Position numbers and translations under genes: made by a program. This document shows positions 1-7,366 of a stretch of 64,000 nt of DNA, in pieces. Origin of the DNA: Neopusillimonas maritima (GTDB lineage: Bacteria; Pseudomonadota; Gammaproteobacteria; Burkholderiales; Burkholderiaceae_B); assembly GCF_040930455.2 (NCBI RefSeq), contig NZ_CP170494.1; one strand, 5' to 3'. The first letter of the stretch is position 1. Each line of letters opens with the position of its first letter. The notes below the pieces were generated by a model. It did not search any database. It saw only the letters and a program-made list of their open reading frames with translations, and had not been told where the DNA came from.

Positions 1-171
1 ATTGCCGAAGGTAAGCTTGACGCTGTGGCCTTTGGCACCGCCTTCCTGGCTAACCCGGACCTGCCCGCACGCATCAGGGCCAAGGCACCGCTGAACGCGC
101 CTGACTCCAACACGTTCTACGCAGGTGGCGCCAAGGGCTATACAGACTATCCGACACTGCAGGTCGCGTAA
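1..171 (+). CDS. Old-yellow-enzyme family oxidoreductase, C-terminal 56 residues
   Basis: The window opens inside a gene read in frame 1 and ending at a TAA at 169-171. The visible tail contains AFGTAFLANPDLPARI, followed by LNAPDSNTFYAGG and GYTDYP. This is the typical C-terminus of NemA/XenB-type, FMN-dependent ene-reductases, which reduce activated alkenes and nitro compounds with NAD(P)H. The catalytic and FMN-binding parts lie upstream and cannot be checked, so the exact substrate class is open. No terminator is evident between this stop and the mobile-element debris that follows. Confidence 0.85.
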   Translation: MAEGKLDAVAFGTAFLANPDLPARIRAKAPLNAPDSNTFYAGGAKGYTDYPTLQVA

Positions 172-233
172 ATCACCGCCCCAGAAGACCGAAGAAACGA
201 GCCACTTTATACCCAAGGCTCTGCCCTTCGATC

Positions 234-767
234 TTGCGAAGCTGTGAATCGATGGCGTCTACCGAGTGTTGTGCGCCATCACGATCTTTAATTGATAGGT
301 TGCCTCGGTTTCCCTATCTGCTCAAGGGCATCGTGTTCGGCAACGACGGTCGCGCACTTTCACCATGGCACACCACCAAAAAGAATGGCCGGCGCTACCG
401 TTACTACGTGCCACAGCGGGATGCCAAGGAGCACGCGGGAGCCTCGGGCCTGCCGCGACTGCCGGCCGCCGAACTCGAGTCGGCCGTGCTCGACCAACTG
501 CGCGCGATCCTGCGTGCCCCGAATCTCCTGGGTGAGATGTTGCCGCAGGCGATCAAGCTCGATCCTACTTTGGACGAGGCGAAGATCACCGTGGCCATGA
601 CCCGGCTCGACGCGATTTGGGATCAACTGTTCCCGGCCGAGCAGACCCGGATCGTGATGTTGCTGGTGGAGAAAGTCATCGTGTCGCCCAATGACCTCGA
701 AGTGCGGCTGCGCGCCAACGGCATTGAGCGTCTGGTGCTGGAGCTGCGCCCCGAACCGGTCGAGCAA
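234..767 (+). pseudogene. Serine recombinase C-terminal fragment (head of a chimeric ORF)
   Basis: From about 312 the translation reads LLKGIVFGNDGRALSPWH, then NGRRYRYYVPQ, an acidic/leucine-rich helix and a conserved beta region ending LVLELRPEPVEQ. This resembles the zinc-ribbon-like and C-terminal part of large serine recombinases on proteobacterial mobile elements. The N-terminal resolvase domain with the nucleophilic serine is absent, because the gene upstream is an unrelated reductase. The possible TTG start at 234 and the residues before 312 are not recognisable recombinase sequence. The frame continues without a stop into the ISL3 transposase fragment at 768. This is a remnant without recombinase activity; whether the fused ORF is translated is unknown. 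Confidence 0.7.
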
Positions 768-1493
768 CATTTCTTTACCCGTAAGAAGGGTTACGCGACC
801 ACCTTGGTTGATTTGAAGAATCACAAGGTTTTTGATGTGGTGTTGGGGCGTTCAGAGGCGAGTCTGCGCAGTTATTTGAGGCGTTTGCCGGGTAAGGAGA
901 ATGTGCGGGTCATCGTGATGGACCTGTCAGAGACGTACCGTCGGATTGCCCAGCAGTACTTTCCTAACGCGATGATTGTGGCTGACCGCTTTCATGTGAT
1001 TCGCCTGGTCAATCAGCACTTTTTGAAGCTGTGGCAGCAGTACGACCCCGAGGGACGTAAGAACCGGGGACTGCTCAGCTTGATGCGCCGTCATCACTGG
1101 CGACTGTCTGCTGTTCAAAAGGAACGGTTGCATCAGTATCTGGCGCAATCGCCTGTGCTTAAAGCTTTGTACTTTGCCAAGCAGCAACTGAATGGCTTTT
1201 TGACCCTGCGCATGACGCACCGAGAACGGGCCAGCAAGATGCTGCCTAAGTTCCTGGCGCTTATTCGCCAGTTTGAACAAAGCCCTGCAAAAGCGCTGGC
1301 AAACACGCTAATATCGTGGCTAGAACCCATTGTGCGTATGTGGCGCTTTTCCAAATCGAATGGCATCACCGAAGGATTCCATACGAAGATGGAGATGCTT
1401 TCGCGCAGAGCGTATGGATTCAGGAATTTTGAAAATTACCGCCTGCGCGTCTTGGCTCAGTGCGGTTGGAACGGCGTGATTAACCGTGTTTAG
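768..1493 (+). pseudogene. ISL3-family transposase, N-terminally truncated (copy 1)
   Basis: Residues 179-419 of the chimeric frame match the DDE catalytic half of ISL3-family transposases: HFFTRKKGYATTLVDL, then VIVMDLSETYRRIAQQYFP, the second-Asp motif IVADRFHVIRLVNQ, and the Glu-bearing NGITEGFHTKMEMLSRRAYG near the end. The N-terminal zinc-finger and helix-turn-helix DNA-binding regions are missing. So is the segment just before HFFTR, where the family carries its first catalytic Asp. The protein therefore cannot be an active transposase. The TAG stop at 1491-1493 lies a few bases inside a right terminal inverted repeat, as expected for the family. Confidence 0.85.
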
Positions 1494-1498
1494 TGAAT

Positions 1499-1527
1499 GC
1501 GGCATCCCCCGTTTATGGGGTAGAGCC
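1499..1527 (+). repeat. ISL3-type right terminal inverted repeat, copy 1
   Basis: The sequence ends CCCCCGTTTATGGGGTAGAGCC. Read outward-in it is GGCTCTACCCCATAAACGGG, the GGCTCT start being typical of ISL3-family ends. It contains a small internal palindrome (CCCC/GGGG). It follows the transposase stop by about six bases. Confidence 0.7.
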
Positions 1528-1701
1528 CTGGAGCCGATCGTGAGAATGTGGCGCTTCACCAAATCCAATGGCATCACTGAGGGCTTCCACACTAAAATGG
1601 AAATGCTCTCACGCCGTGCATATGGGTTTAGAAACTTTGAGAATTACCGCATGCGGGTCTTGGCCCAATGCGGTTGGAACGGTGTGATTAACCGTGTCTA
1701 G
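1528..1701 (+). pseudogene. ISL3-family transposase 3' fragment (copy 2)
   Basis: The fragment encodes 57 residues beginning LEPIVRMWRFTKSNGITEGF and ending NGVINRV, followed by TAG. It covers only the last part of the catalytic domain, including the Glu region. An in-frame GTG at 1486 can read through the copy-1 terminal repeat into it, but that is fortuitous. It aligns over its full length with the end of copy 1 and begins exactly where the copy-1 terminal repeat stops. Confidence 0.8.
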
Positions 1702-1709
1702 TGAATACT

Positions 1710-1735
1710 GGATCCCCCGTTAATGGGGTAGAGCC
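1710..1735 (+). repeat. ISL3-type right terminal inverted repeat, copy 2
   Basis: GGATCCCCCGTTAATGGGGT followed by AGAGCC closes copy 2. It differs slightly from the copy-1 repeat but keeps the terminal GGGGTAGAGCC. The spacing from the transposase TAG is nearly the same as in copy 1. Confidence 0.7.
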
Positions 1736-1750
1736 GTATTGATTAGACAA

Positions 1751-1793
1751 GAAAAAGCCCGTAAACCGTTTGTTTATGCGGTGTTACGGGCTT
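1751..1793 (-). terminator. Rho-independent terminator of ssrA
   Basis: On the minus strand, AAGCCCGTAA pairs with TTACGGGCTT, with an additional inner ACCG/CGGT pairing, and a run of T follows (GGGCTTTTTC). It lies just past the 3' end of the tmRNA and points the right way to terminate it. Confidence 0.8.
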
Positions 1794-1808
1794 AATTGCT
1801 AGTTGTAA

Positions 1809-2173
1809 TGGTGGAGTCGGGGGGAATTGAACCCCCGTCCGCGGGACCTCTGCAGGCAGTTCTACATGCTTAGTCAACCCATTTTAAAATTTTAACCTCG
1901 GATCATGCCGGCTGACGGGCCCTTCCTTGGCGAGTCACTAAGATTTAAGCATTAACTTCGTAACCCAGCTAATGCCGATTCCTTGTATATGACGCTGCTG
2001 TAGGTTTCCCTACCTAGCCCAAAGACAAACTAGTGCAGCGGCTCACCGCTTAAGCGGCCAGAGCGAAACGCTCGTCGTTGGCGTTTATATTTTTTCCAGT
2101 GGATTTACGAGCGAACTGGTGCTCGGCATGCCCTACGCTGTTTCGCGACCCACGTCGAAGCCAGATCGACCCC
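1809..2173 (-). ncRNA. ssrA: Transfer-messenger RNA (tmRNA)
   Basis: This is one-piece tmRNA, about 365 nt. The 5' end GGGGUCG (at 2173) pairs with CGACUCC just before the 3' ACCA (at 1809), with the usual G-U at the third pair. GGCUUCGACG lies near the 5' end and the T-arm GGGGGUUCAAUUCCCCCC near the 3' end. The tag reading frame at 2082-2053, complement, encodes ANDERFALAA followed by TAA at 2052-2050, the tag seen in Bordetella and Burkholderia. tmRNA with SmpB rescues ribosomes stalled on broken mRNAs and marks the peptide for proteolysis. The 3' end borders ISL3 and recombinase debris. It ends in a hairpin terminator at 1751-1793. A TACAAT-like -10 lies at 2188-2193 (complement), without a convincing -35. 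Confidence 0.97.
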
Positions 2174-2250
2174 TTAGTGGAATAACGATTGTAACGTATA
2201 ACAGTAAGTTAGAGGTGCAGCCCTACAAAAAGTTCCCGCTGCCGCCCCAA

Positions 2251-2919
2251 TTAAGCCACCCGTTGCAACAATGCTTGTACAGCTGGCCAAATTTCATGTG
2301 CTGAATCCACTACCGCATCGGCGTTCCAGCGCGGAATATCTTCCACCTGGCAATAGCCATAAGCCGCCGCAATAGTGGGCATGCCTGCAGCTTTGCCCGC
2401 CACAATATCGCGCTCATCGTCGCCAACGTAAATGCAGTCTTCCGGCTGGAATCCGGTTTTTTCCGCCGCATACAATAACGGAGCAGGGTGGGGCTTTGCA
2501 TGCCCGGCGGTATCGCCGCCCACCGTTACCGCACACTCGGCTTCAAGTTGCAGATGCCGCACAATGGGAACCGCCAGGTATTCAACCTTGTTGGTGACGA
2601 TGCCCCATTGAAATCCTTCGGCTTTCAACGTTGCCAGAAGCTCACCCACACCAGGGAAAAGTCGTGTGAGCGAGGTCATTTGTTTTTCGTATTCGCTTAG
2701 AAAACGTATACGATGTTCTTCATACTCGGGGTGGTCCGGCGCCAAATCTAAGCCGGCCTTCAATAAACCGCGCGCGCCTTGCGACGCCATCGGGCGCAAG
2801 AGTTCGTAGGGTAGGGGTTCAAGCCCTTTTTGCACACGCATGGTGTTGGCCGCGGCGGCCAGGTCGGGTGCTGTGTCGGCCAGTGTGCCGTCGAAATCGA
2901 ACAGAATCAGTTTTTGCAT
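2251..2919 (-). CDS. gph: Phosphoglycolate phosphatase (HAD family)
   Basis: A 222-residue HAD-superfamily hydrolase that dephosphorylates 2-phosphoglycolate, a product of DNA repair and oxygenase side reactions. Motif I DFDGTLADT gives the nucleophile Asp8 and Asp10. Motif II is in GIVTNK, motif III is the Lys in HAKPHP, and motif IV is GDDERD. The helical cap follows motif I, and the length is normal for bacterial Gph. The ATG overlaps the ubiG stop by one base (TAATG), so the two genes are translationally coupled. The ubiG-gph pair is common in proteobacteria. Other HAD substrates cannot be excluded from sequence, but context favours Gph. Confidence 0.9.
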   Translation of the reverse strand: MQKLILFDFDGTLADTAPDLAAAANTMRVQKGLEPLPYELLRPMASQGARGLLKAGLDLAPDHPEYEEHRIRFLSEYEKQMTSLTRLFPGVGELLATLKAEGFQWGIVTNKVEYLAVPIVRHLQLEAECAVTVGGDTAGHAKPHPAPLLYAAEKTGFQPEDCIYVGDDERDIVAGKAAGMPTIAAAYGYCQVEDIPRWNADAVVDSAHEIWPAVQALLQRVA

Positions 2920-3668
2920 TACAGGACTTTACGTGTTGCCATGAGGTAGTTCACCGAGGTGTCGCGCGATAACTTGTAAATATCGGTTATTGGGTTGTAT
3001 TCCATGCCCGCCATTTTTTCCACTTTCAGGCCGCCCAGGCGTGCTGCCTGGGCCAACTCGCTGGGCTTAACGAAATTTTCGTAGCTGTGCGTGCCTCGTG
3101 GCAACAAACGCAAAACGTATTCGGCACCCACAATGGCGAACAGAAATGATTTGGGATTGCGGTTCAAGGTGGAAAAAAACGCCCAACCACCCGGCTTCAA
3201 CATTTGCCCGCACGCCTGCACAATAGCAGCCGGATCGGGTACGTGTTCCAGCATTTCCATACATGTGACGACATCGAACTGGCCGGCATGTTGGTGAGCG
3301 AAGTCTTCGGCGCTGATCTCTTCGTAATTCACTTTTACGCCCGATTCCAAACTATGCAACTTGGCAACCGTTAACGATTTCTTTGCCAGGTCGATGCCCG
3401 TAACGTTTCCCCCGCTGGTGGCCATACTTTCCGCCAGAATACCGCCACCGCAGCCTACGTCGACAATGTTTTTGCCGTCGAGTGAACCTACCGTTTCGCG
3501 TATCCAGTTCAGGCGCAGCGGGTTAATGGCATGAAGCGGCTTGAATTCACTTTCGGGATCCCACCAGCGCGATGCCAGCGCGCTGAATTTTTCCAGCTCG
3601 GCCGGGTCGACATTATTTGTTGTGGCGCTGGATGAGGACGCATTATTGGAAGCAGAGGTTTGTGTCAT
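2919..3668 (-). CDS. ubiG: Ubiquinone biosynthesis O-methyltransferase
   Basis: A 249-residue class I SAM-dependent methyltransferase that carries out both O-methylation steps of ubiquinone synthesis. The SAM-binding glycine loop is VDVGCGGGILAESM, followed by the acidic residue in TGIDLAKK. The motifs FSALASRWWDPES near the N-terminus and GTHSYENFVKPSEL near the C-terminus are characteristic of UbiG. The frame is open 13 codons further upstream, but those lie in the ompA terminator hairpin, so the ATG at 3668 (MTQTSASN) is chosen. The first 20 residues are Ser/Ala/Asn-rich and probably disordered. It lies downstream of ompA and is coupled to gph. Confidence 0.93.
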   Translation of the reverse strand: MTQTSASNNASSSSATTNNVDPAELEKFSALASRWWDPESEFKPLHAINPLRLNWIRETVGSLDGKNIVDVGCGGGILAESMATSGGNVTGIDLAKKSLTVAKLHSLESGVKVNYEEISAEDFAHQHAGQFDVVTCMEMLEHVPDPAAIVQACGQMLKPGGWAFFSTLNRNPKSFLFAIVGAEYVLRLLPRGTHSYENFVKPSELAQAARLGGLKVEKMAGMEYNPITDIYKLSRDTSVNYLMATRKVL

Positions 3669-3678
3669 GTTACGGCCC

Positions 3679-3712
3679 AAAAAACGAAAAGGGGTGCCCG
3701 AGGGCACCCCTT
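3679..3712 (-). terminator. Rho-independent terminator of ompA
   Basis: On the minus strand GGGGTGCCC pairs with GGGCACCCC around a two-base loop, followed by TTTTCGTTTTTT. It lies between the ompA stop and the ubiG ATG, so it separates the strongly expressed porin-like gene from ubiG-gph, possibly with read-through. Confidence 0.85.
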
Positions 3713-3735
3713 AATTGTAGCGTTATACGCGCAAA

Positions 3736-4317
3736 TTACTTGCGGGTACCTACAATTTCGATCTCTACACGGCGGTTTTGTGCACGACCTTCGCGAGTAG
3801 CGTTGCTGGCGATAGGATCGGACTCACCTTTGCCTTCAGCGTAGATACGGTTGGCAGGAATACCTTTGCTAACCAGGTACTCTTTAACCGTGTTGGCACG
3901 ACGCTGGGACAAGCCCATGTTGTACTGTTCGGTACCGATGGAGTCGGTGTGACCAACAGCGATAACGGTTTCAAGATTCAAGCCTTGTGCCTGAGCAGCA
4001 ACTTGATCCAGAACTTGACGACCAGCAGGCTTCAACGTGGATTTGTCGAAGTCGAAGAAGGTGTCGGCGTTCAGAACAACTTTCGTTGCTTGAGGTGCTT
4101 GAACAGGTTCTTGCTGAGCAACGGGTACACCGTCACAGCCGGGCAGGCCTGTAGCGGGTGTCCAGAAGCTATCGCGCCAGCACAATTCGTTGGTGCCGTT
4201 CATAACGGGGCCACCAGAAGAATTCTGCCAGTTGTCGATGGTTTGCGCAGAAACTGCACCGGAAGCCGAAAAGGCGGCAATAGCAAGGGCTAGTGCGAAT
4301 TTGGAGGGTTTATTCAT
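3736..4317 (-). CDS. ompA: OmpA-family outer membrane protein with peptidoglycan-binding domain
   Basis: A 193-residue exported protein. It has a signal peptide (MNKPSK, hydrophobic stretch, cleavage expected after Ala24 in VSA-QT), then a short linker with two Cys about 14 residues apart (ELCWRD and PGCDG) that may form a disulfide. The OmpA C-terminal domain follows from about residue 78: FFDFDKSTLKPAG, VGHTDSIGTEQYN, LSQRRANTVKEYL and NRRVEIEI. The 8-strand barrel of enteric OmpA is absent; this short form is typical of Bordetella relatives. It probably links outer membrane and peptidoglycan. It has its own sigma-70 promoter (4390-4417) and terminator. Confidence 0.92.
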   Translation of the reverse strand: MNKPSKFALALAIAAFSASGAVSAQTIDNWQNSSGGPVMNGTNELCWRDSFWTPATGLPGCDGVPVAQQEPVQAPQATKVVLNADTFFDFDKSTLKPAGRQVLDQVAAQAQGLNLETVIAVGHTDSIGTEQYNMGLSQRRANTVKEYLVSKGIPANRIYAEGKGESDPIASNATREGRAQNRRVEIEIVGTRK

Positions 4318-4389
4318 GTTTCTCCTCGTTTGAGCTTAATGCTGGTAAGTGACCGCAGCGAACCTCCGCCGCATATAAAAAACGTAACC

Positions 4390-4417
4390 AGTATAGCAAT
4401 GCAATGGTTTGGTTCAA
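4390..4417 (-). promoter_or_regulatory. Sigma-70 promoter for ompA
   Basis: On the minus strand TTGAAC (-35) is separated by 16 bases from TATACT (-10), about 70 bases before the ompA ATG. This is the only convincing signal in the 328-base ompA-gyrA intergenic region (4318-4645). A TAGAAT at 4583-4588 upstream of gyrA lacks a good -35, and nothing else was recognised there. Confidence 0.55.
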
Positions 4418-4645
4418 AGAATTGCACTGGATTTTCATGCTTTGTTAGGCCGAATCTTACGGCATTTTCGTGTTGTTCGTTACCCCTATATGGGCATGAC
4501 GTGTCCAGTTGTGCGTAATTCTACCTTAAGTTCCCCGATATTGTTGGTTTTAGGCAACGGCAAAGGTAAGATTGGAAGGTGCTAGAATTTGCCATTCGCC
4601 CAAAGTGGGTCAGCCAACCTAATTTTCTTCAAGAACTGAAACTAT

Positions 4646-7366
4646 ATGGATTCCTTCGCCAAGGAGACGCTTCCTATTTCGCTGGAAGAGGAGATGCGCC
4701 GCAGCTATCTTGATTACGCGATGAGCGTAATTGTGGGGCGTGCGCTGCCCGATGTTCGCGACGGCTTGAAGCCGGTTCATCGTCGTGTGCTGTTCGCCAT
4801 GCATGAGCTTAACAACGACTGGAACCGGGCGTACAAGAAGTCTGCGCGTATTGTGGGTGACGTCATCGGTAAATATCACCCCCATGGTGATTCCGCCGTG
4901 TACGACACCATTGTTCGCATGGCACAGAACTTCTCGCTGCGTTATCCGCTGGTCGACGGGCAGGGCAATTTTGGCTCGGTCGATGGTGACAGCGCTGCTG
5001 CCATGCGTTACACGGAAATCCGTTTGGCGAAGATCGCGCATGAATTATTGGCTGATATAGATCAGGAAACGGTGGACTTCGGCCCCAACTACGATGGCAG
5101 TGAGCAGGAGCCTTTGCTGTTGCCTTCGCGTTTGCCCAATCTGCTGGTGAACGGCAGTGCCGGTATCGCAGTGGGTATGGCCACCAATATTCCGCCACAC
5201 AATTTGTCGGAAGTGGTCGACGGCTGCCTGTATTGTTTGCGTAATCCCGAGTGCACGGTTGATGAGCTTATCGAGCTTATCCCTGCACCCGACTTTCCTA
5301 CCGGCGGCATTATTTATGGTGTTTCCGGTGTACGAGAAGGTTATCGCACGGGGCGCGGTCGCGTCATTATGCGCGCGAAAACGCACTTTGAAGACCTTGA
5401 GAAGGGAAACCGGCAAGCCATTATTGTTGATGCCATTCCGTATCAGGTGAACAAGAAAACGTTGCAGGAACGCATCGCGGAACTGGTCAACGAAAAGAAA
5501 ATCGAAGGTATCTCCGATATTCGTGACGAGTCCGACAAAGACGGGATGCGTCTTGTTATCGAGCTCAAGCGCGGCGAAGTGCCGGAAGTGGTGCTGAATA
5601 ATCTGTACAAGCACACGCAGTTGCAGGACACCTTCGGTATGAACTTTGTGGCGCTGGTCGACGGCCAGCCGCGCTTGTTGAACCTGAAGCAAATTGTTGA
5701 GTACTTCCTGTCGCATCGTCGGGAAGTGGTGACGCGTCGCACGGTTTACCAACTGCGCAAGGCGCGCGAGCGCGGCCATGTGCTGGAAGGTTTGGCGGTG
5801 GCGCTAGCTAATATCGACGACTTCATCGCCATTATCAAGGCGGCGCCGACACCGCCGGTGGCGCGCCAGGAGCTCATGTCACGTTCGTGGGATTCCTCGC
5901 TGGTGCGCGAAATGCTTCAGCGCGCCGATGCGGGTGAGACACCAGGCGGTCGGGTAGCGTACCGGCCTGAATCGTTGCCCGAAGGCTTCGGCTTGCAAGA
6001 CGACGGCATGTATCGTTTAAGCGATACACAGGCGCAGGAAATTCTGAATATGCGCCTGCAGCGCCTTACCGGCCTCGAGCAAGACAAGATCGTTAATGAG
6101 TACAAAGACATCATGGATACGATCACTGATTTGCTCGATATCCTGGCGCGTCCTGAGCGTATTACCAGCATTATTGCCGACGAACTCGCTGCCATTAAGA
6201 ATGAGTTCTCCACCGGCACAAAAGACATCCGTCTTTCGGAAATTGAGCACAACGCAACCGAACTGGATACTGAAGACCTGATCACCCCCATGGATATGGT
6301 GGTGACGTTATCGCAGTCGGGTTATATCAAGAGCCAGCCGTTGTCTGAATACCGGGCGCAGAAGCGGGGCGGTCGCGGCAAGCAGGCCACCACCATGAAA
6401 GAGAACGACTTTGTCGATCAACTCTTCATCGCCAACACGCATGATTACCTCTTGTGCTTCTCCGATCACGGCCGCGTGTATTGGCTGAAGGTGTGGGAAG
6501 TGCCACAAGGGTCGCGTAACTCGCGTGGTCGACCGATTGTGAACATGTTCCCGCTTATGGAAGGCGAGAAAATTACTGTGGTGCTGTCTGTAAAAGAGTT
6601 CAGCGAAGATCACTTTGTCTTCATGGCCACGTCGCGCGGTACGGTTAAGAAAACACCGTTGTCTGATTTCTCCAACCCGCGCAAAGCCGGCATTATTGCG
6701 GTTGGGCTCGACGAGGGCGATTACCTTATCGGTGCCGAGCTTACCGATGGCAAGCACGACATTATGCTGTTCTCCGATGCGGGCAAAGCCGTGCGTTTCG
6801 ATGAGAACGACGTCCGTCCCATGGGCCGTACCGCACGTGGTGTACGCGGCATGATGCTGGAAGACGGGCAAACCGTTATTTCCATGCTGGTGTCGAACGA
6901 CGAATCGCTTAGCGTGCTTACCGCTACTGAAAACGGCTATGGCAAACGTACGCCTATTACCGAATATACCCGCCATGGTCGTGGCACGAAGGGCATGATC
7001 GCTATTCAGGCCAGCGCGCGTAACGGCAAAATGGTCAGCGCCGTGTTGGTGCATGCCAGTGACGAAATCATGCTCATTACAAATTCGGGCGTGTTGATTC
7101 GCACACGTGTATCTGAAATTCGTGAAATGGGTCGCGCCACGCAGGGTGTCACGTTAATCAATGTTGATGAAAACAGCTATTTGTCGGGCGTGCGTCGTAT
7201 TGTGGAAAGTGATGTCGACGATGTCGAGCTTCTGGACGACGTTGATAATGATGACGTCGAAGGCACAAGCGCTGCGGATAGCAGCGATGCGACGGATGCC
7301 GGCGATCAAGGCGGAAACGACTCACCCGCCGATGATTCCAACGACTCGGATTCGGAGGATCGCTAA
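4646..7366 (+). CDS. gyrA: DNA gyrase subunit A
   Basis: The 906-residue breakage-reunion subunit of gyrase, which introduces negative supercoils with GyrB. The catalytic Tyr122 lies in AAAMRYTE. The quinolone-resistance region GDSAVYD has Ser83 and Asp87, i.e. the sensitive type. The GyrA box, required for DNA wrapping, is present as QKRGGRG, followed by the beta-pinwheel repeats (SRGTVKKTPLSDF, GKRTPITEY). The C-terminus is extended by an Asp/Ser-rich tail: 22 of the last 53 residues are Asp or Glu. The stop overlaps the serC ATG by one base (TAATG). It heads a long plus-strand gene chain. Confidence 0.98.
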   Translation: MDSFAKETLPISLEEEMRRSYLDYAMSVIVGRALPDVRDGLKPVHRRVLFAMHELNNDWNRAYKKSARIVGDVIGKYHPHGDSAVYDTIVRMAQNFSLRYPLVDGQGNFGSVDGDSAAAMRYTEIRLAKIAHELLADIDQETVDFGPNYDGSEQEPLLLPSRLPNLLVNGSAGIAVGMATNIPPHNLSEVVDGCLYCLRNPECTVDELIELIPAPDFPTGGIIYGVSGVREGYRTGRGRVIMRAKTHFEDLEKGNRQAIIVDAIPYQVNKKTLQERIAELVNEKKIEGISDIRDESDKDGMRLVIELKRGEVPEVVLNNLYKHTQLQDTFGMNFVALVDGQPRLLNLKQIVEYFLSHRREVVTRRTVYQLRKARERGHVLEGLAVALANIDDFIAIIKAAPTPPVARQELMSRSWDSSLVREMLQRADAGETPGGRVAYRPESLPEGFGLQDDGMYRLSDTQAQEILNMRLQRLTGLEQDKIVNEYKDIMDTITDLLDILARPERITSIIADELAAIKNEFSTGTKDIRLSEIEHNATELDTEDLITPMDMVVTLSQSGYIKSQPLSEYRAQKRGGRGKQATTMKENDFVDQLFIANTHDYLLCFSDHGRVYWLKVWEVPQGSRNSRGRPIVNMFPLMEGEKITVVLSVKEFSEDHFVFMATSRGTVKKTPLSDFSNPRKAGIIAVGLDEGDYLIGAELTDGKHDIMLFSDAGKAVRFDENDVRPMGRTARGVRGMMLEDGQTVISMLVSNDESLSVLTATENGYGKRTPITEYTRHGRGTKGMIAIQASARNGKMVSAVLVHASDEIMLITNSGVLIRTRVSEIREMGRATQGVTLINVDENSYLSGVRRIVESDVDDVELLDDVDNDDVEGTSAADSSDATDAGDQGGNDSPADDSNDSDSEDR

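Larger units (their letters stand above)
768..1735 (+). mobile_element. Nested remnants of two ISL3-family elements
   Basis: Two ISL3 right-hand ends lie head to tail. Copy 1 (768-1527) has a truncated transposase and its terminal repeat. Directly after it, at 1528, copy 2 begins with the last 57 transposase codons and its own terminal repeat (to 1735). The two 57-residue tails differ at only two residues (Ser/Thr and Leu/Met) but at many synonymous bases, so they are related elements and not a recent duplication. The simplest reading is that element 1 inserted into the transposase gene of element 2, followed by deletion of both left halves. No left end was found. Confidence 0.75.

Noticed and set aside
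217..226. GGCTCTGCCC as a left terminal repeat of the ISL3 remnant
   Set aside because: Only the first ten bases resemble the right-end repeat. The rest does not match, and the recombinase fragment lies between it and the transposase.
1809..1850. tRNA-like arm near the IS remnants taken as a separate tRNA gene
   Set aside because: It is the T-arm and acceptor stem of tmRNA, with the 5' half and tag frame found further along the same strand.
4541..4588. gyrA promoter using TTGTTG and TAGAAT
   Set aside because: The two hexamers are 36 bases apart. No -35 sits at a workable distance from TAGAAT.
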